A DNA stretch of 64,000 nucleotides from Heterotrichella gracilis (taxonomy: Eukaryota; Sar; Xanthophyceae; Tribonematales; Xanthonemataceae), in the NCBI GenBank assembly GCA_032358255.1, contig JAULBX010024295.1, positions 1-64,000 on the forward strand, read 5' to 3'. The notes below the pieces were generated by a model. That model ran no database searches, was not told the DNA's origin, and saw nothing but the letters and a program-made list of their open reading frames with translations. Shown piece by piece: positions 56,651 through 64,000 of this stretch. Each line of letters opens with the position of its first letter. Position 1 is the stretch's first letter. Position numbers and translations under genes: made by a program.

Positions 56651-59600
56651 ATGGAGTACCCTGCCTGGCTAGCTCCAAGGGACCCTGCCCCCTTGTCCCT
56701 GCCCGCCAGCCGGTCCCTGCTTCAGACCTCCCCCCCTGCCCCCTCCACTGGCCCCTGGGGCCAGGTTATGGACGTGCTGCTGCTGCTGCTGCCCCTGGCC
56801 TTCCTGGTGCTGGTCACCCTCAGCAAGCGCCTGGCCATGCCATCCTCCACCTCACTCCCGCTGGCTGCAGCCATGCTGTGGTTCATACGCCTGGCATACT
56901 TTGGCCACTCCCCTGCCTACGTGTGCGCCTGCCTGGTGTCAGGCCTGCTGGAGGCGTTCACACCCATGTCGATATGCTTTGGGGCAATACTGCTGTTCCA
57001 GACCATGCAGCACACGCTGGTAAGCAGGCCAGGGGTGTTGTGTGTGCGCTGCATTGGTCAATGGACAATGGAGTCACAGTCTGCTGCGCGCACTTGGCGT
57101 ACACAAGCCTCCGTGTCATAGTGAAACGTATCATGGCCACAGTCTTGCAGTGCATAATTGTGTATGATTAGTGGCCTTGACGCTAGCACCAATGCCACCC
57201 ACTCCGCAGTGCCTGCCTTGGATCATGCACAAGATCAAGGAGCTTTCCGGGGGACACCCAGTGGCGGAGGTGTTCCTCATCTCATGGGCATTTGCGTACC
57301 TCATTGAAGGTGAGCACAGCGTACCATGCACAGGCACAGTGGATATGTGCAAGCGCCCTTGCTGCCATGCACGCCCCTCGTGTCAATGCCCTAGCGAAGC
57401 CCACTTGTGCTGTGCGGCTGTGCAGGTGCCTCTGGATTTGGCACACCTGTTGCTCTTGGAGCCCCCATGCTTGCCTCCCTGGGCCACAATCCCTTGCCGG
57501 TGGTGGTGTGCGGACTCATCATGAACACGCTGGCCACACAGTTTGGTGAGTGCGCATGGGGCATGGCCAACATTCACAAAGCAAGAGCGCCACTGCCAGG
57601 ATGTGTGAGTGTGCATGCTGAACGGACGCTGCAGCCATGGTGCCCAACCAGCATGCGCATCCCTCCCCCCTTCCCCTTGCCTCTCAATGACCACGATGGC
57701 CTGCCGCCATTGTGCAGGCGCTGTGGGCACGCCTGTGTGGTTTGGCTTGGGGGAGGTGGAGGGCGTTGACAACAATGTGCTTGAGAACGTGGCCTTCAAG
57801 GTGTCCCTCATGGTTGGGGCTGCGGCATGCGTCATCCCCATCATGGCTGCGTCATTCCTGCTGCCGCTGCGTGAGCTGATGCGCTCAGGGCTGTTTGTGT
57901 ACCTGAGCATAGCCTCATGTGTGGGGCCGGGCATTGCGATGTCGCTGTTCAGCTACGAGTTCCCGACAATAGTGGGTACGTGGGGCTGAACAGGATAAGC
58001 CGGGGCACTGCCCATATGCTGCAGCCGCATGCTGGAACGCATTTATTCCAAGGAACACACGTTGTGCATACCTGATGGCTTGACATGGTACATTCATGCG
58101 CAGTACGTTGAGCACCAGCTGTAATATCAACCTGAATGCCTGCCCCCTCCTGGCCCCCAGGTGGTATTACAGGGCTGGTACTCACGGCGCTGCTCATCCA
58201 CTTTAAGGTGGGCCTGGCACAGTACAAGGGAGTAGTGAAGGATACTGAAATGGGACAGAGGGATGATGGGACCAGCTTTACTCCACATGAGAGCCAGGGC
58301 AGGAGCTTCAAGGTGTGCAATGCAAGGTGAGCACATGGGAGGAGCTTGCACCATGCATTGCTTTTGCATGCATTCATGCTCACCGTGAGGGAAGGAGGTA
58401 TGCAGGTCATTGGCTTGGAAACCTCAGCATTCAAAGGAAATGTTAAGTATGATGTCACTCTTCCAAAATGCAGTACATGCCAACAGTGTCCCTCGGTGTT
58501 ACCATGTAGGGGTTCTGTGCTTGAATTTCCTTCTTGGATAGACCAGGTTAGGCTAGTCCATGGTCTTTGACCCCTATCCTCTGCCCCCCGCAGTGCCCTG
58601 GCCATCATTCAGGACGATGACAGCGTGGTGCAGCCCACCCTCAACTTCCCCAACACCATGGACCCGCTCAATGCCGCGTATGGCCTCAAGCGCCAGATGG
58701 AAACGACTGACGTGGCATGTGATACCAGAGACCTACTGCAGGAGGGGATGGGTCTGTCCCTCGATTCCATTGACAAGCTGGAAGGTGAGTGCGGGTCTGG
58801 GCAGTGCTTGGACCACGGTCCAATTCCTCAGGAGTCTTTAGACTTTGCATAGTGGCATGTAGCACCTCCCACTTGAGGCGCTATATTGTTTATTGATGCA
58901 GTATTTTAAAGTCTGTATTTACAAAAAAAAAAAAAACGCTGCTTTTAAACTAGGTAAAGTGGTTTAATATTTACTTCACAACAGTCTCAATTTGGTAAGT
59001 CTGTGGTGTACACAGGTAGGCAGTGACATGTCATTACAAATTTGAACTTGAAAAGGAAAATTTTGTTCATCGATGCAGTATTTAAATATTCTTTTGTGAC
59101 GTGTTCACGCATCAGGAAGTCTTGAACTTCCTTCCCTGCAGTGACTGTCGGCAAAATTGTAATGCAGTGCTCGAGTCTGTCAAGCTGATGGACAGTGACC
59201 TGGGTGCATTCCCAGACTCTGCAACCCCCTCCGCCCCACACAGCACCACCGCCAGTGGCGTGGGCCGTTCAGGAGTGTTGGCTGAGCTTGAGGCAAGGGA
59301 GGCTGCGGTGATTGCCTCCAGCCGCTTGCAGGACTACGTGTGGCGCACCTTCCCCATCTGGGCAACGGTGCTGGTGCTGGCCGTCACACGTGTCCCGCAG
59401 CTGAAGATCAAGGGGGCGCTCACCACGTAAGGGAGTGGCTCAAGAGGCTATTGCGCAAAACATGTCCTGAAAAGCCAGTAGCTGTTTGGTGGAAATGGCA
59501 TCACATCACTCAACACACTGCACATTGCCCCTTCTTTCACCCTCCTCCGTGTCTATGCAGCACCTCCCACTCCTTCACCATCTACATGCGCACCTTTGGT

Positions 59601-60780
59601 ACCTTCCGCCTCAACCCCTCGCTAGTGTTCCAGCTCAGCGGCATACTGGCCACCAACGTGGGGTGGGTGTACCAGCTGCTGTATGTGCCCTTCGTCCTCC
59701 CCTTCACACTGGTGTCGTTGGTCACCATTGCAATGTTCAGGAGCCACATGCGCCCAGGCGTGAAACTGTATGCACCCTTCCTGGAGGCGCTGGACAGGGT
59801 GAGGGGTAAGTGGCAGGGGGAGAGGACAGGACGGGCGTGGGGAAGAGACATTATTGCAACGGTACTTCTGCATTCCGTGCAAGACCTGCTCCATCAATGG
59901 TGCGCATGTACAAGGCATGCTGGAGGGTACAGGTGCATTGTACCTACAGGTTTGCCGATTGCCCCATTCCCACTGGCGTGCAGGTGTGGCGGTGGCACTT
60001 ATAGGTGCCTTAGTCCTGGTGCAACTGATCCGGGTGGGAGGCCCCGATGGATCACCCGACTCACCCAGCTACATCATTGGAACGCGCCTGTCGGACTGGT
60101 TTGGCAAGGCGTTTGTGGCCATATCGGCTCTGCTGGGCATTCTGGGGTCATTTTTCTCGGTGAGTGACTAAGACAGGGAGAATGGCAGATGAGTATGCCA
60201 AAATGGTAGGGTGTGCACAGGTGTCACCACACGTGAGTGGATAGGCTGCCGGGGCCCTGCTCATATTCACAAGTGCGCACCTGACTTTGCTGCATGCTCC
60301 ACTGGTCATCCCAGCCTGCTCAAGTCATCTGTGCAGGTTTCTCACGTAAGCACACTGCAGCATGCTGTGCAATAGTGCCACGCACCTAACTGTGCATACC
60401 CAGTCACCTCAATTCATGCATGGCCCAACCTGGCAACCTGCTATACCAGCAGTGGTCATACTGTGCTGACCCCCTGGACCCCTCCCCTGCAGGGCTCCAC
60501 CACCGTGTCCAACCTCACCTTTGGAGACGTGCAGGCGGTGGCGGCCATCAAGGTGGACTGCCCTGTGTCGGCTCTGCTAGCACTGCAGACAGCTGGCGCC
60601 ACCGCAGGCAACATGATCTGCATCAACAATATCCTGTCCGCCAAGGCCGTCATGAACATGAATCACGTGAGCGAGGGCGAGTTCATCAAGCGCACATGGC
60701 TGGTGTGTGTGGTGTTTTATGCAGTGGTCACGCTAACAGCGCTTCCATTTGTTCTCATACCCTCGTACTCCTATACGTAG
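56651..60780 (+). CDS. LctP-family L-lactate/glycolate permease
   Basis: LctP proteins exchange lactate or glycolate with protons across membranes. Ten exons join in frame: 56651-57019, 57210-57309, 57426-57545, 57718-57975, 58161-58326, 58594-58784, 59168-59426, 59561-59805, 59984-60159, 60493-60780 (723 aa; bacterial members are about 550). Family blocks seen: SGFGTPVALGAPMLASLG (from about residue 158), FGAVGTPVWFGLGEVEGVD, VGGITGLVLTALLIHFK, and near the end GSTTVSNLTFGDVQ and GNMICINNILSAKAV. Roughly 13 helices are expected. The extra length is a hydrophilic central loop (about 325-480) encoded by exons 5-7. Substrate and membrane (plasma membrane or chloroplast envelope) are not shown by the sequence; glycolate is a sensible candidate in an alga. 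Confidence 0.92.
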
Positions 60781-62255
60781 CATAGCTGAGCGACATGCGC
60801 ACAGTGACTCTCATTTGTTTCATTTTTGCAATCATTTCTGTCAATTTCTTTTTGCATTCATAATGCAGCACCTGGTAATTTTATATTTTGAAACGATTGT
60901 TACTTCTTTTCTTACTTCTGTATTTATCATGCATTTATTTAACAAATTTACCCTTAAATGCAGCTACTATTAGGTGATTTTTTCAACTGTGCGCCGCACT
61001 TGCATGCAATTGCAATGGAAGTGCGCACTTCCATTCAATGGCAATGTAGTGTGCACATCGCCAGTCCATTGTCAGTGAGTGATCACTCAACTTGCGTGGT
61101 CCAGGACCTAGCTAGCTGGATCCAGCGATCCATCGATCCAGGGTCAGCGTTAGTCCAAACTAGCTACGCATTTATACACATATTAAATTAATAGTCACGA
61201 GGATAGACCCTGGGATAGACCACCTGGTGACAAATCATGATAATCATTTTTAGCCGCTGAGTACTCACGTCGTGCTCAAAATGTGCTCAAAATGTTTTCG
61301 AATTTTGACCGGTGCCGCACCAGGCTGGCCTAGCCTGAATGGCGCCACGAGGACCGTACCCACGTAATACGTACATAGTATGTACATATTCCGAATACGT
61401 ACTGGTGAGTCACCAGAATAGGTCAGACCGATCATTCATGATGATCAGGGTATATCCATGGAATTCATGCACATGTTGCATATGCATATGCACGCGCAGT
61501 ACTGGCATGCCAACCATGCATCATGCCTAGCCTAGCCTGGCCTAGCCATGATGGCTCAGCCATTTAAATTACGCATCGTAATTACAACTGTCGACCGTCA
61601 CGGTGATCGGACGGTATCGTTGTTATATTGTGGCGCGTGTATGCATGTCACATGGCATATTATCCCTCATACTATGGTGACCACACAGTTTTACAAACTT
61701 CTTGAAGAAAGGGCCCTTTGATACGCCTCCAGGACCTGCTAAGTGAGTATGTCAAGGTGGGCCGTGATCATGCTGTGCCACTGGCACTGCCACACTTTTT
61801 GATGATGATGATCAACACAGGCATGTTGGCAATGCATTTTCATCACAAAATGTGCATGAAGCAATATAATCTCAGGCTGCCAGACTCTGTAGTACCAGTG
61901 GTGAACGTCTTGCTGGGCATGAGAGAAAAACAAGAAAAGCCTTGAGGACAGATTAAAGCACGCCACACGACCCTGCCCCAGTTGAAGATATTCATTCATG
62001 TCAAGCCCGCAGTCCACTGCTGACAGTCCATGCTGGATGATCTCAGGGCCCTGCCCCAGTAGTACTGCTCAGCGAACAGCCTTCCCACTCGATCTGCACC
62101 CTAGATGCACTCTCAAACCAACACTCGTTGGTCCTACCAACAAATGGCCGGCACTACACACGGCGTGGCTGCATCATGCATGCAATTGTCACCGCAATAT
62201 GTGACTTGCTCCGCCATCACTTGCCACGCGTCCGTTGCCCCCCCAGCTCGTCCTG
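60781..62255. other. A/T-rich spacer between convergent LctP and SRP14 genes
   Basis: No gene was found. The first part (60800-61000) is strongly T-rich and probably includes the LctP 3' UTR. A perfect 22-bp palindrome, AATGGAAGTGC with its complement, lies at 61014-61035. TACGTAC-type and CCTAGCCTAGCC-type short repeats occur at 61350-61400 and 61527-61545. Confidence 0.5.
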
Positions 62256-63171
62256 CTATTGTGCCACCGGCCCTTTCTTTGCCTTGACCTGCTTCACCTT
62301 CTCGCGCTTCTTCAGCGAGTCCATGTGGGCCTGCGGGGCATGGCCATACAGGGTCATACGCAGCCATGGGACAAAGGCCAGCAATGCATTCGGCTATAGC
62401 GCAACCTGCCATGCACGTTTTGAATTATGCCACCAACAAATGGCCACCTGTGTGCCGCAATCACTATTGTCCTAACTCTCCTACTCACCCGCATGATGGT
62501 TGTGTATGCCTCCTGGAACTTCAGCTGCTCTTTGGGAGTGAGCTGCAAATAGGGGCCAGGCGGTGAGGGTGAGGGTGGGTGTACACGTGACTGTGGCACA
62601 AGTAATATGGCACGGCGTACAACATGTCACAATGCATGCAATTGAAGACGCAACAGACTGTGCGTGGCACACACCATTGCAGATATCTTCTTCTTGCCAT
62701 CAGTGGCCCGGATGAGGCACAGGTACTCAGCGTCCTACAGGGTGGGTGCAGGCTCAGTTGGGGGCAGGCTTAGCGACTGCCAAGCGAGCGCACGCCAGGG
62801 ACAGCACTCAACAGTGCAATGGATTCATGACAAAAACGGCTTTGCAGTAACATGCGCAGCGCACCCACCGGGTTTGGCTTCTTGGCCTTTCTGGGCTTCA
62901 TGTTTGCTGCAAAAGGAAGGGCACACTTGGTAACAGAAAATATATATTGATGGCATGCGTGAAATGGAGGCAGAACACAGCACAATGCGCGTTGTATTGT
63001 AGCAGCCGGTTTGTAGCACCAAATAGAACACTGAACTACTGTCTGCCACAGCGCGCACATGCACCGTAACCCACTTCTTTTCATCGTGATGAACACGCTG
63101 CCGCCTCCTTTGGTCCGCTCATACAGCTTGCCCAACTCGTTGAGGAAGCGGTCGGGATCAAGCTGGACCAT
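62256..63171 (-). CDS. SRP14: Signal recognition particle 14 kDa protein (SRP14)
   Basis: SRP14 forms the Alu-domain heterodimer with SRP9 on SRP RNA and slows elongation during ER targeting. Five exons join in frame: 63171-63075, 62906-62869, 62734-62675, 62542-62489, 62330-62256 (107 aa, the usual length). Diagnostic blocks are MVQLDPDRFLNELGKLYERT, GSVFITMKR, the YLCLIRATDGKKKIS strand-turn block that characterises plant and animal SRP14, KFQEAYTTIMR, and a Lys-rich C-terminal helix (SLKKREKVKQVKAKKG). The loop between the first strands (TNMKPRKAKKPNP) is short and basic. All introns are GT-AG. Confidence 0.95.
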
Positions 63172-63780
63172 GATGTCAGGGTTGAACGGCAAGCACAGCA
63201 AGGGTAGAACGGCAAGCTGATGTGCCCACCAAATTATGGGCTTGGCACAGCCAACCAGCACCACGTATGGACGTCAGGCGTATCCTGTAAGCAGTCAGAA
63301 CCAAACTCGAAACACATATACATACAGGCAAGCCTCACAGGAGGACGCATGCAGGGGAGGAGTGTTGCATGCAAATGCATGCATATATGCATGCTGGGAA
63401 TACGCATGCGTAACCCACCTGCACACGCCAAGGGCAGAACTAGAGTGTGCGCTGGCTGGTGAGAAATTTTAATACAGGGACACAGTATATATGACTGTGG
63501 TCGTGAAAATGGTGCAGTAGAACAGCGTGCTGTGTTGCGCACTTGCAGACTTTGGCCACAAGTTCACGCCAAACAAACGCACGAGCAACGTTGCCCAAAA
63601 AGAGTCAACAGGGTCACACACGGGCTCGTTACATTTATCAGCCTGAACACTCTCCCAGCGAAGCGTGTATGGAGATCTGTACGTGCCTATCACCTTTAAA
63701 GGCCATGGTGGCAGCTGATCATCCAATGGACATGTGTCATGACCACATGGTCAGCAGTAATTGGCCAAGCTTCATCTCTC
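63172..63780. other. Spacer between SRP14 and tRNA gene
   Basis: This stretch holds the expected SRP14 promoter. No gene was seen. The region around 63360-63400 is rich in GCATGCA motifs. Confidence 0.45.
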
Positions 63781-63867
63781 GGCCGTTTAGCTCAGCTGGT
63801 TAGAGCGTGGGTCTAATATGACGTGTTTGCAAGCCCAAGGTCAGCGGTTCGATCCCGCTAATGGCCA
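63781..63867 (+). tRNA. trnI-AAU: tRNA-Ile (anticodon AAU) with 13-nt intron
   Basis: The cloverleaf folds fully. Acceptor GGCCGTT pairs with AATGGCC (one G-U), with discriminator A67 at the end and no encoded CCA tail beyond it (the following bases are genomic AAAA). The D-arm is GCTC...GAGC. The anticodon stem TGGGT/GCCCA has loop CTAATA plus A, giving anticodon AAT at 63815-63817. The T-arm is AGCGG TTCGATC CCGCT. A 13-nt insert at 63819-63831 lies between positions 37 and 38, the canonical nuclear tRNA intron site. A-box (TAGCTCAGCTGGT) and B-box (GGTTCGATCCC) promoters are intact. A TTTT run at about 63883 could end transcription. Confidence 0.95.
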
Positions 63868-64000
63868 AAACCTTAGAATATAGTTTTGGGTGATTATTTT
63901 GCCCATGTTGCTGCTTTTTGGGCTTCCCTTGGTCAACAACGGCACGACATATTGACACAAGAAGTCAGCAAACACCTATTTGGGCGTTGCATATGCTTGC
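63868..64000. other. Right-end flank of the tRNA gene
   Basis: No gene is seen; a T-run shortly after the tRNA is the probable RNA polymerase III stop. Confidence 0.5.

Noticed and set aside
1-64000. Prokaryotic features: operons, CRISPR arrays, prophage or toxin-antitoxin loci
   Set aside because: All main genes are spliced with GT-AG introns, are separately promoted and belong to eukaryotic families; no spaced direct repeat array of CRISPR type was seen.

Overview
This window looks like nuclear DNA of a green alga (Chlorophyta, perhaps a trebouxiophyte). The genes are GC-rich and cut by many short GT-AG introns. CAG tracts encode polyglutamine, intergenic DNA is richer in A/T, and one tRNA carries an intron. 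Plant/algal family members are present (SPINDLY, the DUF629-type ubiquitin hydrolase, a SIP aquaporin). The lineage is inferred from these traits; no species was identified. All gene models were spliced by hand from reading frames and splice consensus. For each main model the exon phases close without a break from start to stop, but no transcript evidence was available.

Layout. 1-4,500: a degenerate minisatellite, then the 3' end of an unrecognised minus-strand gene with a CxxC...CxxC motif (1962-2923). 4,535-14,982 (+): a 24-exon gene for a roughly 2,170-residue DUF629/C19-type ubiquitin hydrolase-related protein. 15,000-17,770: spacer with a 25-bp hairpin and an unassigned ORF. 17,773-23,555 (-): STT3, the catalytic subunit of oligosaccharyltransferase. 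25,273-31,450 (+): a SPINDLY-type protein O-fucosyltransferase, head to head with STT3. 31,450-33,375: A/T-rich spacer with several strong palindromes. 33,376-34,609 (-): PIG-X-like subunit of GPI mannosyltransferase I. 36,204-38,005 (+): SIP-type aquaporin. 39,555-41,706 (+): NRAMP metal transporter that resembles bacterial MntH. 43,176-48,190 (-): 15-exon membrane-anchored glycosyltransferase with a DxD motif. 49,577-52,553 (-): OLA1/YchF ATPase. 53,512-55,452 (-): unrecognised protein with a possible organelle-targeting N-terminus. 56,651-60,780 (+): LctP-family lactate/glycolate permease. 62,256-63,171 (-): SRP14. 63,781-63,867 (+): tRNA-Ile(AAU) with a 13-nt intron.

How the genes relate. 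Several products act at the secretory membrane or in glycosylation: SRP14 (targeting), STT3 (N-glycans), PIG-X (GPI anchors), the DxD glycosyltransferase, and the SIP aquaporin if it is in the ER as in plants. SPY modifies nuclear and cytosolic proteins. Three more are transport or housekeeping functions (NRAMP, LctP, OLA1). This is ordinary eukaryotic gene order without operons, and I found no defence system, viral island or biosynthetic cluster. The points most worth a second look are the perfect 65-bp-arm palindrome, the bacterial-looking LctP and NRAMP transporters, the SIP aquaporin in an alga, and the ubiquitin hydrolase that appears to have lost its zinc-finger cysteines while gaining a large Q/P-rich insert.
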